11,485 nucleotides of DNA from Bacteroidota bacterium (GTDB lineage: Bacteria > Bacteroidota > Bacteroidia > Flavobacteriales > Flavobacteriaceae). The notes beneath the pieces were generated by a model. It was not told where the DNA came from. It saw only the letters and a program-made list of their open reading frames with translations, and searched no databases. This document shows, one piece after another, positions 1 through 6,824 of this stretch. The stretch spans positions 1 through 11,485 of the forward strand of contig JADFSQ010000023.1 of NCBI GenBank assembly GCA_022560715.1. Reading direction: 5' to 3'. Numbering within the stretch: the stretch's first letter is position 1; each line of letters starts with the position of its first letter. A program made the translations under genes and the position numbers.

Positions 1-5
1 ACTAT

Positions 6-29
6 AAAAAAACTCCGGGCAAACTGGAG
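6..29 (-). terminator. Possible weak intrinsic terminator
   Basis: Read on the minus strand, a 4-bp GC-rich stem (CTCC pairing with GGAG, positions 13-16 and 26-29) is followed directly by a run of seven T at 12-6. It lies about 30 bases after the stop of the small DUF1059-like gene, where a terminator would be expected. The stem is short and the loop is 9 nt, so this is only a plausible call. Confidence 0.35.
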
Positions 30-58
30 ATTTTCTCTGCTCGAATTGTTTCTGACTA

Positions 59-290
59 TTAAACGTCTTCTAGGATATCAAATTTATTCTTAAAATCTTG
101 ATACCATTTTCCTTGATCTTCTTTGCTCATTTGCATCATTCTGTCAACAGCCTCTTTATGAGCTTGATCACCAGCTTGTACCGATTCCATGACATGTTTT
201 TTTAGAATTTTCACCCATTTCCTCAGCGGTTTCACCAGTTATGACAGTATCACAGGCACCTTTTAACCCTTTGCAACTTATTTTTTTCAT
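59..290 (-). pseudogene. DUF1059-like small protein, broken by a one-base frameshift
   Basis: From ATG at 290 the frame reads MKKISCKGLKGACDTVITGE and continues through the pattern GETAEEMGENSKK, which resembles the DUF1059 family of small proteins of unknown function with a Cys-x(6)-Cys pair (here Cys6 and Cys13). It then stops early at 168-170 after 40 codons. Removing one A from the run of seven A (197-203, written as T on the plus strand) restores a frame that runs on as HVMESVQAG...KWYQDFKNKFDILEDV to TAA at 59-61, about 76 residues in all. The charged, helical C-terminal half (HKEAVDRMMQMSKEDQ) fits a continuous protein. Either the gene is truly broken or the homopolymer length is wrong. 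The family name rests on my recognition of the N-terminal pattern. It lies 20 nt after the pilin-like gene on the same strand. Confidence 0.6.
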
Positions 291-295
291 AAAAA

Positions 296-301
296 AGTAT
301 A
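296..301 (-). promoter_or_regulatory. -10 box TATACT directly before the DUF1059-like gene
   Basis: The minus strand reads TATACT, five T, then the ATG at 290. A start site 6-7 nt after the box would fall on or next to the ATG, so the mRNA would be leaderless. No good -35 match is seen 17 bp upstream. Confidence 0.4.
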
Positions 302-310
302 AGTAAATTA

Positions 311-799
311 CTAATTTGATGCCTGAAAATATTTGGTTGACCCGTTCCAGCCAGTACTAGAGGCTTCAAGAACGCCCGAACCACCACCAGCCGTGGGCTC
401 AGTTAAACTTTGCAATGTTACTTCTTCATTTTCGTTTTCTAAATTAGCATAAAGGGCGCACTTACTTCCATCAGCAGTAACAATATATCGGTAAAACGAT
501 TCGGTGTCTGTTCCAGTTTTTGGATCTTTTGGATTGACTGATATGGCTTTGCCCGCTTGAGGAAACTTTATTTTGACTTCGTCTATAATTTCCAAAAAAT
601 CATACTCACCACCACCAGCGTATGGTAAATAACAAGAAAGAGTAAGAAATTTACCAATTTGGGAAATTTCAAATTTTCGTTTTGCATCTCTTGCCTTAAT
701 TCTGGCTGAACTAGTAGCGACAATGACTATGCTAGCAATAATTCCAATAATGCCAATCACTACCAGAAGCTCAATCATGGTAAATCCACTCTTTTTCAT
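311..799 (-). CDS. Type IV pilin-like protein (prepilin)
   Basis: This is a 162-residue secreted pilin-like protein. It begins MKKSG|FTMIELLVVIGIIG, a class III signal: a short positive leader, a prepilin peptidase site after Gly5, N-methylated Phe6, and Glu10 (position +5 of the mature protein). A hydrophobic helix runs from about residue 9 to 28, followed by the amphipathic segment ARIKARDAKRKFEISQIGKF. The rest is a small globular domain with two cysteines (Cys56 and one in the C-terminal half, SKCALY) that could form a disulfide, and a Gly/Ser-rich tail. I chose the ATG at 799 because it puts the peptidase site five residues in; an in-frame ATG at 853 would add an 18-residue extension without signal character. 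The KARDAKRK style after the helix is common in Patescibacteria pilins, which is recollection rather than proof. It follows the multicopper oxidase fragment by 58 nt. Confidence 0.85.
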   Translation of the reverse strand: MKKSGFTMIELLVVIGIIGIIASIVIVATSSARIKARDAKRKFEISQIGKFLTLSCYLPYAGGGEYDFLEIIDEVKIKFPQAGKAISVNPKDPKTGTDTESFYRYIVTADGSKCALYANLENENEEVTLQSLTEPTAGGGSGVLEASSTGWNGSTKYFQASN

Positions 800-807
800 A
801 CATGCAA

Positions 808-813
808 AGTATA
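808..813 (-). promoter_or_regulatory. Extended -10 box (TGGTATACT) before the pilin gene
   Basis: The minus strand reads TGGTATACT, an extended -10 element, then 8 nt, then the ATG at 799. Transcription starting 7-9 nt after the box would give a leaderless or nearly leaderless mRNA. The -35 region (about 831-836) matches the consensus poorly, as is usual for extended -10 promoters. This promoter also supports 799 over 853 as the start codon. Confidence 0.45.
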
Positions 814-857
814 CCATAAAAAAATCGCCTACTTGACGACTTTTTATATCCAAAAAT

Positions 858-1184
858 TTAACTCTCAGTTACAATAAAATTAAACTTCATTCCTGATGTT
901 AGATGTTCTGCAATATGACAGTGCGCCATCCATTCCCCGGGATTTGTTACATCTAATAATATATCAACATATGAACCAATTGGAACTAGGACTGTATCTT
1001 TCCAAGCTAAATTTTCTGATTTAATACCATTTTTTTCAAGGACTAAAAATCTTTGACCATGAAAATGAATTGGGTGTTGGAACGGGTCAGATATGCTTTT
1101 ATCATTAAACAGTCTAATTTTTACCCTATCGCCAACCTTAAATTTTAAATCAATCTCATCATTTTTTTTACCAGTAGCTGTATC
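858..1184 (-). other. C-terminal domain of a multicopper oxidase, fused in frame to SecY
   Basis: Residues about 305-407 of the composite frame are not SecY. They form the last cupredoxin domain of a multicopper oxidase (laccase/CueO-like family). The sequence has HPIHFHG at 336-342, giving the HxxHxH copper ligands, and HCHIAEHLTSGM at 387-398, giving the HCHxxxHxxxxM motif: the type 1 Cys388 and His393, type 3 histidines 387 and 389, and axial Met398. The stop at 858-860 is at the normal place for the family, a few residues after this motif. The first two cupredoxin domains, with the remaining trinuclear-cluster histidines, are missing, so the segment could not be an active oxidase. Upstream sequence is flavobacterial secY; downstream on the same strand are the pilin and DUF1059-like genes. 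The 3' end of an oxidase gene from another genome joined at assembly is the best reading. Confidence 0.85.
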
Positions 1185-2081
1185 TTTTAAAAATCCAGAT
1201 CCTCCTATTAAACTTGGCACAAACATAATGGCTTGGGCAAAGATAATTGGCATTACTCCTGATGCATTTAATTTTAAAGGTATGTATTGTCTGGAGCCAA
1301 ATATATTTTTTTCATAACCTCCGGAAGCTGTACGTCTGGCATACTGAACCTTAATCTTTCTTACAGCCAATACTAACATAATAGATGCTAAAATAATGAC
1401 TAACCAAATTACAAGTTCTATTAAAATCATTATTAATCCTCCATTAGATTCAGTAACTCTTGAAACGTATTCCTGAACAAAAGAAAGAGGAAGTCTTGCA
1501 ACGATACCTACCATAATTAATATTGAAATACCATTTCCAATACCTTTGTCAGTAATTTTTTCGCCCAGCCACATCGCAAAAATTGTTCCTGTTACCAAGA
1601 TGATAATTGAAGAAAAATAGAAAACTCCTCCTTGTCCTAATAAAAATGCTTCTTGTGGAATTCCTAAAGCTGGTAAACTCACCAAATAACCTGGTGCTTG
1701 TACCATACAAATTGCAATGGTTAACCATCGTGTTATTTGCGTTATTTTCTTTTGCCCACTAGCACCTTCCTTTTGTAGTTTTTGTAAATACGGAATTGCA
1801 ATTCCCATTAACTGAACTACAATGGATGCAGAAATGTAAGGCATAATACCCAATGCAAAGACAGAAGCGTTAGCAAATGCTCCTCCTGTAAAGGCGTTAA
1901 GTAATCCCAGAAGACCACTATCTGTGGCTGCTGCTATACCACCTAATTTACTAGCATCTATACCTGGCAATACAACTTGTGCTCCAAAGCGGTAAACTAA
2001 AAGCATTCCTAAAGTAAGAATGATTCTGTCTTTAAGCTCTGTTATTTTCCAAACATTTTTTATGGATTCTATAAATTTCAT
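858..2081 (-). CDS. secY: Protein translocase subunit SecY, truncated and chimeric
   Basis: SecY is the pore of the SecYEG channel that moves unfolded proteins across or into the inner membrane. Residues 1 to about 304 are a good SecY: a cytoplasmic N-terminus, TM1 (about 18-38), a plug-like Gly/Ala-rich stretch (about 45-70), TM2 with GIMPYISASIVVQL (78-91), further helices near 118-138, 152-172, 184-198 and 214-241, the basic loop KIKVQYARR, then SRQYIPLKLNASGVMPIIFA (263-282) leading into TM7. After FLKDTATG (297-304) the sequence becomes a multicopper oxidase. TM8-TM10 and the large cytoplasmic loop that contacts ribosome and SecA are absent, so the product could not work as SecY. Flavobacterial SecY is usually about 440-450 residues. 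It lies 14 nt after rplO, the normal place at the end of the spc cluster. The N-terminal identity is sure; the full 407-residue frame is probably not real. Confidence 0.85.
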   Translation of the reverse strand: MKFIESIKNVWKITELKDRIILTLGMLLVYRFGAQVVLPGIDASKLGGIAAATDSGLLGLLNAFTGGAFANASVFALGIMPYISASIVVQLMGIAIPYLQKLQKEGASGQKKITQITRWLTIAICMVQAPGYLVSLPALGIPQEAFLLGQGGVFYFSSIIILVTGTIFAMWLGEKITDKGIGNGISILIMVGIVARLPLSFVQEYVSRVTESNGGLIMILIELVIWLVIILASIMLVLAVRKIKVQYARRTASGGYEKNIFGSRQYIPLKLNASGVMPIIFAQAIMFVPSLIGGSGFLKDTATGKKNDEIDLKFKVGDRVKIRLFNDKSISDPFQHPIHFHGQRFLVLEKNGIKSENLAWKDTVLVPIGSYVDILLDVTNPGEWMAHCHIAEHLTSGMKFNFIVTES

Positions 2082-2095
2082 TTTCTATAAGACTG

Positions 2096-2545
2096 TTATA
2101 ATGTTACAGCTTCTCCTCCTGCAGCTTCAATAGCAGCTTTTGCTGAAGCAGTAAATTTATGAGCAGTTACTTTTAATTTCGCTTTTAATTCTCCTCTTCC
2201 TAATATTTTAACCAGTTCATTTTTACCAGCTAAACGAAAAGCAATCATTGTATCTAAATCTATTTTACCTTTTATTTTTTTAGCATCAACCATTTCTTGT
2301 AAAGTATCTAAATTAATACCTTGGTATTCTTTACGGTTAATGTTAGTAAAACCAAATTTAGGCACACGTCTTTGAAGTGGCATTTGCCCACCTTCAAAAC
2401 CTAGTTTTCTGGAATAACCTGATCTAGATTTTGCTCCTTTATGTCCTCTTGTAGAAGTACCACCTTTACCGGAACCTTGTCCTCTACCTAATCGTTTACC
2501 AGTATTAATTGATCCTTTAGCAGGTTTTAAATTACTTAAATCCAT
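2096..2545 (-). CDS. rplO: 50S ribosomal protein L15 (uL15)
   Basis: L15 binds 23S rRNA and joins late in assembly of the large subunit. The 149-residue length is normal. The N-terminal half is the typical extended Gly/Arg/Lys-rich tail ([20 protein letters not shown], residues 18-37, then [15 protein letters not shown]), which threads into rRNA. The C-terminal half is the globular domain with [20 protein letters not shown] and a closing [12 protein letters not shown]. It starts with ATG at 2545, 15 nt after rpmD, and secY follows after 14 nt, the conserved rpmD-rplO-secY order of the spc cluster. No internal breaks are seen. Confidence 0.97.
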   Translation of the reverse strand: MDLSNLKPAKGSINTGKRLGRGQGSGKGGTSTRGHKGAKSRSGYSRKLGFEGGQMPLQRRVPKFGFTNINRKEYQGINLDTLQEMVDAKKIKGKIDLDTMIAFRLAGKNELVKILGRGELKAKLKVTAHKFTASAKAAIEAAGGEAVTL

Positions 2546-2560
2546 TTTCCAGTTTTATTT

Positions 2561-2740
2561 TTAAGCTTCTTCTACAGAAACTAAATGTTTAACTTTATTA
2601 ACCATACCAAGAATATTTGGCGTGGCATCATGTTCTACTGTTTGTCCAATCTTTCTTAAGCCAAGAGCTTCAAGAGTTCTTTTCTGTCTTAATGGACGAT
2701 TAATTGCACTTTTTCGTTTTGTTACTTTAATTTTAGCCAT
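2561..2740 (-). CDS. rpmD: 50S ribosomal protein L30 (uL30)
   Basis: This short gene encodes 59 residues, beginning MAKIKVTKRKSAINRPLRQK and ending VKHLVSVEEA. It carries the L30 signature: a first beta strand (KIKVTKRKSAI), then RTLEALGLRKIGQTVEHDAT and NILGMVNKVKHLV. L30 is a small protein on the large subunit near domain II of 23S rRNA. The length is typical for bacterial L30. It fills the rpsE-rplO interval with gaps of 11 and 15 nt, its expected place. An AAGGA lies about 5 nt before the ATG, which is unusual in this operon, where most leaders are simply A/T-rich. Confidence 0.95.
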   Translation of the reverse strand: MAKIKVTKRKSAINRPLRQKRTLEALGLRKIGQTVEHDATPNILGMVNKVKHLVSVEEA

Positions 2741-2751
2741 CTTATCCTTAA

Positions 2752-3276
2752 TTATCCGTTAAAAACTTTTTCGAGAGAAATTCCTCTTTCTTTAGCTATT
2801 TTTCTAGCGTCTCTTAATTGTAATAAGGCATCAAAAGTTGCTTTTACAACATTATGAGGATTAGAAGAACCTTGAGATTTTGATAATACATCATGTACAC
2901 CAACTGCTTCTAAAACTGTTCTTACAGCTCCTCCAGCAATAACTCCTGTACCAGGAGCCGCAGGAATAATATTAATTCTCGCTCCACCATATTTACCTTT
3001 TTGTGCATGAGGCAATGTTCCTTTAACAATAGGAATACGAACTAAATTTTTCTTGGCGTCTTCAATTGCTTTTGCAATAGCACTTGCTACATCTTTAGAT
3101 TTTCCTAAACCTTGACCAACAACTCCTGCTTCATTACCAACTACAACAATTGCTGAAAAACCAAATGCCCTACCACCTTTTGTTACTTTAGTAACTCTTT
3201 GTACACTAACCAAACGATCTTTAAGATCGAATCCACTTGGTTTTACTAATTCTGCGCTTTTGTATTTATGATACAT
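2752..3276 (-). CDS. rpsE: 30S ribosomal protein S5 (uS5)
   Basis: S5 sits at the mRNA entry side of the small subunit and helps decoding accuracy. The 174-residue protein has the S5 N-terminal double-stranded-RNA-binding fold: [27 protein letters not shown] at 22-48, with the basic loop VTKGGR, then [20 protein letters not shown]. The C-terminal domain contains [29 protein letters not shown] and ends [24 protein letters not shown]. Length and motifs are normal. The ATG at 3276 gives an N-terminal [20 protein letters not shown]. It lies 7 nt after rplR and 11 nt before rpmD. Confidence 0.97.
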   Translation of the reverse strand: MYHKYKSAELVKPSGFDLKDRLVSVQRVTKVTKGGRAFGFSAIVVVGNEAGVVGQGLGKSKDVASAIAKAIEDAKKNLVRIPIVKGTLPHAQKGKYGGARINIIPAAPGTGVIAGGAVRTVLEAVGVHDVLSKSQGSSNPHNVVKATFDALLQLRDARKIAKERGISLEKVFNG

Positions 3277-3283
3277 AATTTTA

Positions 3284-3640
3284 TTAGAATTTAAGTCCTG
3301 CTTCTCTAGCTGCGTCAGCTAATGATTTTACTCTACCATGATATAGATATCCACCTCTATCAAAAGCAATTTTCTCTACTCCTGCCTTTACAGCTTTTTC
3401 GCCAATAGATTTACCTACCAAAGTGGCAATATCTACTTTTGTTCCTTTAACAGAACTAATATCTTTATCTCTTGAAGATGCTGCACTAATAGTTTTACCA
3501 GTTACATCATCGACAATTTGAGCATAAATTTCTTTATTACTTCTAAAAACAGATAGTCTTGGTTGCATTTCAGTACCTGAAACTATTTTACGTATTCTGT
3601 TTTTTATTCTTTGTCTTCTTTGTGTCTTTGTTAATGCCAT
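3284..3640 (-). CDS. rplR: 50S ribosomal protein L18 (uL18)
   Basis: L18 binds 5S rRNA and fixes it to the central protuberance together with L5. The 118 residues show the usual basic N-terminus ([20 protein letters not shown]), the core [18 protein letters not shown] (residues 28-45), and the C-terminal signature [29 protein letters not shown]. It is complete. The gap to rplF upstream (82 nt) is larger than most in the operon and contains a degenerate repeat, described separately. rpsE follows 7 nt later. Confidence 0.97.
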   Translation of the reverse strand: MALTKTQRRQRIKNRIRKIVSGTEMQPRLSVFRSNKEIYAQIVDDVTGKTISAASSRDKDISSVKGTKVDIATLVGKSIGEKAVKAGVEKIAFDRGGYLYHGRVKSLADAAREAGLKF

Positions 3641-3657
3641 CTTTATACTTACTATTT

Positions 3658-3692
3658 TTGATTTACGGTTTTTGACTTTTGATTTACTATTA
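3658..3692. repeat. Degenerate copy of the 14-bp TTGATTTACGATTT tandem repeat
   Basis: On the plus strand the rplF-rplR gap reads TTGATTTACGGTTT (3658-3671), a half unit TTGACTT (3672-3678), then TTGATTTACTATTA (3679-3692). The first differs by one base from the exact unit found twice at 11172-11199. Both sit in unusually long gaps of the same operon. Confidence 0.6.
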
Positions 3693-3722
3693 CGTACATC
3701 TAAAATCTTAATTCGTAAATTT

Positions 3723-4265
3723 TTATGCAGTTTTACCTGCTTTTCTTCTTAATTGTTCACCAACAAACTTAATTCCTTTTCCTTTGTAAGGTTCAGGTCT
3801 GCGAAATGAACGAATCTTTGCCGCTACCTGTCCTACAAGTTGTTTATCGTGAGATGTTAATTTTATAATAGGATTTTTTCCTTTTTCTGAAATTGTTTCA
3901 ATCTTAACTTCCGAAGCTATGTTTAAAACAATACTATGAGAAAAACCTAAAGCCAAGTCAAGTCTTTGTCCTTGATTGCTTGCTCTATATCCTACACCTA
4001 CGAGTTCTAATTCTTTGGTATATCCTTTAGAAACCCCTTCTACCATATTACTAAACAGGGATCTGTATAGACCGTGTTTAGCTTTATGTTCTTTAATTTC
4101 AGTAGAACGTTGTACTATTATATTACCATCTTCAACTTTAACAGTTACAGCCGAATAATCTTGAGATAATTCTCCTAATTTTCCTTTTACTGTAACAATG
4201 TTATTGTTTACATCAACTGTAACTCCTTCTGGAATTGCTACTGGGTTATTACCTATTCTTGACAT
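3723..4265 (-). CDS. rplF: 50S ribosomal protein L6 (uL6)
   Basis: L6 binds 23S rRNA near the factor-binding centre. The 180-residue protein starts [15 protein letters not shown] and has the two related domains typical of L6. The first spans about 1-82 and the second about 83-170, with the bacterial signature [26 protein letters not shown] at the boundary and [27 protein letters not shown] near the end (153-178). Length is normal and no internal defects are seen. It lies 18 nt after rpsH, in standard spc order. Confidence 0.97.
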   Translation of the reverse strand: MSRIGNNPVAIPEGVTVDVNNNIVTVKGKLGELSQDYSAVTVKVEDGNIIVQRSTEIKEHKAKHGLYRSLFSNMVEGVSKGYTKELELVGVGYRASNQGQRLDLALGFSHSIVLNIASEVKIETISEKGKNPIIKLTSHDKQLVGQVAAKIRSFRRPEPYKGKGIKFVGEQLRRKAGKTA

Positions 4266-4283
4266 TTCTTTAATGGTCTTTAA

Positions 4284-4682
4284 TTAGTAAACGTAACATA
4301 AAACTTCTCCTCCAACATTTTCTTTTTTGGCTTGTTTACCTGTCATTACTCCATGAGAAGTAGAGATAATAGCAATTCCAAGACCATTTAGAATACGAGG
4401 AAGTTCGGTAGAATTCGAATATTTACGTAAACCTGGTTTACTTATCCTTTGGAGTTTTTTAATTACAGGTTCTTTGGTGTCTTTCGTGTATTTTAAAGCG
4501 ATTTTAATCGTTCCTTGTACTGAAGAATCATCGAACTTGTAACTTAAAATATATCCTTGGTCAAATAATATTTTTGTGATTTCTTTCTTAAGATTAGAAG
4601 CAGGGATTTCTACAACTCTGTGTCCAGCACTCATTGCGTTTCTAATTCTTGTTAAATAATCCGCTATTGGATCTGTATTCAT
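4284..4682 (-). CDS. rpsH: 30S ribosomal protein S8 (uS8)
   Basis: S8 is a primary 16S rRNA-binding protein of the small-subunit platform. The 132-residue protein begins [20 protein letters not shown], a classical S8 start, and ends with the signature [26 protein letters not shown] (107-132), the conserved RNA-binding region. The middle part contains [24 protein letters not shown]. In E. coli S8 also represses translation of the spc mRNA; I see no clear mimic of its helix-21 target here, so such control is not claimed. The gap to rpsN upstream is 61 nt of A/T-rich sequence with no gene. Confidence 0.97.
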   Translation of the reverse strand: MNTDPIADYLTRIRNAMSAGHRVVEIPASNLKKEITKILFDQGYILSYKFDDSSVQGTIKIALKYTKDTKEPVIKKLQRISKPGLRKYSNSTELPRILNGLGIAIISTSHGVMTGKQAKKENVGGEVLCYVY

Positions 4683-4743
4683 ATGTATTAATTTGCGATT
4701 TTGGTTTTTAATCTATCGCTAAACCTGAAATCAATTTATAATT

Positions 4744-5013
4744 TTACCAACTTGCTTTTCTTACTCCAGGAATTAATCCTTTATTAGCCATTTCGCGAAA
4801 CATAACACGAGACAATCCAAAAGTACGCATATAGCCTTTTGGTCTTCCTGTTAATTTGCATCTATTGTGCATACGAACTGGTGAAGCGTTTTTTGGCAGC
4901 TTTTGTAATCCTTGGTAATCTCCAGCTTCTTTTAAAGCTTTACGTTTAGCCGCATATTTTGCTACTGTTTTAGCTCTTTTTACCTCACGGGCTTTCATTG
5001 ATTCTTTAGCCAT
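4744..5013 (-). CDS. rpsN: 30S ribosomal protein S14 (uS14, zinc-independent form)
   Basis: S14 binds the 3' major domain of 16S rRNA in the head of the small subunit. At 89 residues with a single cysteine (Cys52 in [21 protein letters not shown], residues 49-69), this is the C-minus form without the four-Cys zinc knuckle found in short S14. The N-terminal half ([22 protein letters not shown]) is basic and helical, and the end [22 protein letters not shown] is standard. It lies 3 nt after rplE. The zinc-free type would need no replacement paralogue during zinc starvation, an inference from the family. Confidence 0.97.
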   Translation of the reverse strand: MAKESMKAREVKRAKTVAKYAAKRKALKEAGDYQGLQKLPKNASPVRMHNRCKLTGRPKGYMRTFGLSRVMFREMANKGLIPGVRKASW

Positions 5014-5016
5014 ATC

Positions 5017-5568
5017 TTAATTTTTTTTAAAAGGCAAGCCTAATTCCGTTAGTAATGATTTTGCTTCTTTATCTGTTTCTGCCGAAGTGACAAATGTAAT
5101 ATCCATTCCAGCTATTTTGTTTACCTTATCTATATTAATCTCCGGAAAAATAATTTGTTCGGTAATTCCTAAACTGTAATTACCTCTTCCATCAAATCCG
5201 GTAGCTCTAATACCTCTAAAATCTCTTACTCGTGGTAATGCAGCGGTTACAAAACGGTCTAAAAACTCATACATTTGCTCTCCTCTTAACGTAACCTTTG
5301 CTCCAATTGGCATTCCTTTACGTAATTTAAAAGATGCTACATCTTTTTTAGATATAGTAACAATAGCTTTTTGCCCAGATATTTTTGTCATTTCATCAAC
5401 GGCATAGTCAATTAACTTTTTATCTGCTACTGCATCGCCAACTCCTCTGGATAATACTATCTTTTTAAGTTTAGGCACTTGCATTATATTTTTATATCCG
5501 AACTCTTCTGTAAGAGTAGAAACTATCTTGTTCTTGTACTCTTGTTTTAACCTTGAAATATATGCCAT
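5017..5568 (-). CDS. rplE: 50S ribosomal protein L5 (uL5)
   Basis: L5 binds 5S rRNA and contacts the P-site tRNA and the small subunit through the central protuberance. The 183 residues contain the family marks: an N-terminal [27 protein letters not shown], then [39 protein letters not shown] sequence (here [20 protein letters not shown]), and the C-terminal [20 protein letters not shown] followed by [27 protein letters not shown]. Full length. It lies 2 nt after rplX and 3 nt before rpsN, so translation is probably coupled. Confidence 0.97.
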   Translation of the reverse strand: MAYISRLKQEYKNKIVSTLTEEFGYKNIMQVPKLKKIVLSRGVGDAVADKKLIDYAVDEMTKISGQKAIVTISKKDVASFKLRKGMPIGAKVTLRGEQMYEFLDRFVTAALPRVRDFRGIRATGFDGRGNYSLGITEQIIFPEINIDKVNKIAGMDITFVTSAETDKEAKSLLTELGLPFKKN

Positions 5569-5570
5569 AA

Positions 5571-5882
5571 CTATATTACTTCATTAGATTTTTTAGCAAA
5601 TCTTACTTTTTTATCGCCTTCCATTCTATATCCAACTCGTGTTGTTTCTCCATTTGAAGTAAACAATGATAAGTTAGAAATTCGAATAGCTGCTTCTTTT
5701 TCAACGATTCCTCCTTGAGGATTTTTTGCGTCAGGTTTCATATGTTTTTTCACCATATTAACACCTTCTACAATCGCCTTATTTTTATCTTTTGAAATTT
5801 TAAGAATTTTACCTTCTTCTCCTTTATGGTCTCCAGTTATAACTCTTACTGTATCTCCCGATTTTATTTTAAGCTTTTTCAT
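5571..5882 (-). CDS. rplX: 50S ribosomal protein L24 (uL24)
   Basis: L24 is one of the first proteins to bind 23S rRNA and starts assembly of the large subunit. The 103 residues carry an N-terminal KOW motif (residues about 5-32, [20 protein letters not shown]) and the usual [13 protein letters not shown], then [18 protein letters not shown]. The start is ATG at 5882; an 89-bp repeated element occupies the gap before it, so its leader differs from those of its tightly packed neighbours. rplE follows after 2 nt. Confidence 0.97.
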   Translation of the reverse strand: MKKLKIKSGDTVRVITGDHKGEEGKILKISKDKNKAIVEGVNMVKKHMKPDAKNPQGGIVEKEAAIRISNLSLFTSNGETTRVGYRMEGDKKVRFAKKSNEVI

Positions 5883-5971
5883 GTGTTATATTTATTGTTT
5901 TTTAACGGTCACATGCTGTTCGCCATTAATCATTCTCTTATTTGTGAAAATTTTTAACATGCTCGTTTCAT
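5883..5971 (-). repeat. 89-bp inter-cistronic element, copy A (upstream of rplX)
   Basis: On the minus strand this begins ATGAAACGAGCATG and ends ...AACAC, immediately before the rplX start codon. It has a second copy at 6825-6913. Without gaps the two agree at 67 of 89 positions. Identical blocks include the first 14 bases and GCGAACAGCATGTG in the centre. It fills nearly the whole rplN-rplX gap, which most bacteria keep very short. What it does is unknown to me. Confidence 0.8.
5892..5960 (-). CDS. Possible 22-codon micro-ORF in element copy A
   Basis: Inside the 89-bp element an ATG opens a frame of 22 residues beginning MLKIFTNKRMINGEQHVTV and ending before TAA at 5892-5894. The matching frame in the other copy encodes 19 residues, and both share M-L-K, an internal Met, and the block EQHV. 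Substitutions between the copies are spread over all three codon positions and the C-termini differ, so there is no clear sign of selection on protein. It may be a real small protein, a leader peptide, or chance in a conserved DNA or RNA element. No Shine-Dalgarno is seen, but that is normal for Bacteroidota. Confidence 0.3.
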   Translation of the reverse strand: MLKIFTNKRMINGEQHVTVKKQ

Positions 5972-5986
5972 CTTCTTAAATCTGTA

Positions 5987-6355
5987 TTAAAGCACCTCTG
6001 GTGCTAATGATACAATTTTCATGAATTGTTTATCACGAAGTTCTCTAGCTACAGGCCCAAATACACGTGTACCTTGCATTTCTCCAGTTGGATTTAACAG
6101 CACACAAGCATTGTCATCAAATCTTATATATGAACCATCTGGTCGTCGAACTTCTTTTTTTGTGCGGATTACAACTGCTGTTGCAATCGATCCTTTTTTA
6201 ACACCACTATTAGGGGTAGCTTCTTTTACAGTAACTACAATTTTATCGCCTAAAGAAGCATACCTTCTTTTTGTACCACCCAAAACACGAATAGTTAAAA
6301 CCTCTTTCGCTCCAGTGTTATCAGCTACTATTAATCTTGATTCTTGTTGTACCAT
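5987..6355 (-). CDS. rplN: 50S ribosomal protein L14 (uL14)
   Basis: L14 binds 23S rRNA at the subunit interface, forms bridge contacts with 16S rRNA and is the docking site for the silencing factor RsfS. The 122-residue length is exact for the family. It starts [20 protein letters not shown] and contains [62 protein letters not shown] and a final [12 protein letters not shown], all textbook L14 sequence. It lies 2 nt after rpsQ. The 3' gap holds repeat copy A. Confidence 0.98.
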   Translation of the reverse strand: MVQQESRLIVADNTGAKEVLTIRVLGGTKRRYASLGDKIVVTVKEATPNSGVKKGSIATAVVIRTKKEVRRPDGSYIRFDDNACVLLNPTGEMQGTRVFGPVARELRDKQFMKIVSLAPEVL

Positions 6356-6357
6356 AA

Positions 6358-6615
6358 TTATTTAGCTCTTTCAATTACTTCTACTAATCTCCAACATTTA
6401 GATTTACTTATAGGTCGTGTTTCCATGATCTTTACAGTATCTCCAATATTACAGTCGTTTTTTTCGTCGTGTGCAACATATTTTTTTGTTTTTAACACGA
6501 ACTTACCATACATAGGATGTTTTACTTTTTTAACTTCAGCAACCACAATTGATTTCTGCATTTTGTTACTGGTAACAATTCCTATACGTTCTTTTCTTAA
6601 ATTTCTTTTTTCCAT
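6358..6615 (-). CDS. rpsQ: 30S ribosomal protein S17 (uS17)
   Basis: S17 is a primary 16S rRNA binder of the 5' domain with an OB fold. The 85 residues show the standard pattern: [20 protein letters not shown] (7-26), [24 protein letters not shown], and [30 protein letters not shown]. Complete, normal length. It lies 14 nt after rpmC and 2 nt before rplN in the conserved rplP-rpmC-rpsQ-rplN block. Confidence 0.98.
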   Translation of the reverse strand: MEKRNLRKERIGIVTSNKMQKSIVVAEVKKVKHPMYGKFVLKTKKYVAHDEKNDCNIGDTVKIMETRPISKSKCWRLVEVIERAK

Positions 6616-6629
6616 CTTTCAGCAGAATA

Positions 6630-6824
6630 CTATTCTTGTATTTCTCTATTAGTTAACTCTGTTGCAATTCTAGCTATAGTACGTCTAATACCTTGTAACT
6701 GAATTGGGTTTTCCAGAGGTGAGATTGCATGCGACATTTTAAGGTCGGCATAACTCTTTTTAGTCTCACCAAGTTTTTCTTGTAACTCGGTTATGGATAG
6801 TTCTTTAACTTCTGATTGTTTCAT
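6630..6824 (-). CDS. rpmC: 50S ribosomal protein L29 (uL29)
   Basis: L29 is a small two-helix protein beside the peptide exit tunnel, near the docking site for signal recognition particle and trigger factor. The 64 residues match the family: MKQSEVKELSITELQEKLGE for helix 1, and the signature IRRTIARIATELTNREIQE for helix 2. The ATG at 6824 comes directly after the second copy of the 89-bp element, so rpmC is separated from rplP by 101 bases where most genomes have almost none. Confidence 0.97.
   Translation of the reverse strand: MKQSEVKELSITELQEKLGETKKSYADLKMSHAISPLENPIQLQGIRRTIARIATELTNREIQE

Noticed and set aside
197..203. Programmed -1 ribosomal frameshift at the seven-A run
   Set aside because: Restoring the frame needs a +1 shift or loss of one base, the wrong direction for a -1 slippery heptamer.
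800..853. Longer start of the pilin gene at 853 (adds 18 residues)
   Set aside because: The extension lacks signal character and would bury the prepilin leader; a -10 box at 808-813 lies inside it.
858..2081. A genuine new fusion protein of a translocase and a copper oxidase
   Set aside because: Both domains are incomplete, the join is in mid-domain of each, and the flanking genes come from different backgrounds. An assembly chimera explains it better.
4683..4743. 61-nt gap between rpsN and rpsH as a third repeat copy
   Set aside because: It is A/T-rich with a vague likeness to the 14-mer (ATTTGCGATTTTGG), but the match is too poor to call.
6021..6365. Plus-strand open frame of 114 codons opposite rplN
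   Set aside because: Antisense shadow of a highly conserved gene; it resembles no family I know. The same holds for the other plus-strand frames, such as 1093-1317, 3976-4158, 6344-6652, 7228-7428 and 9267-9491.
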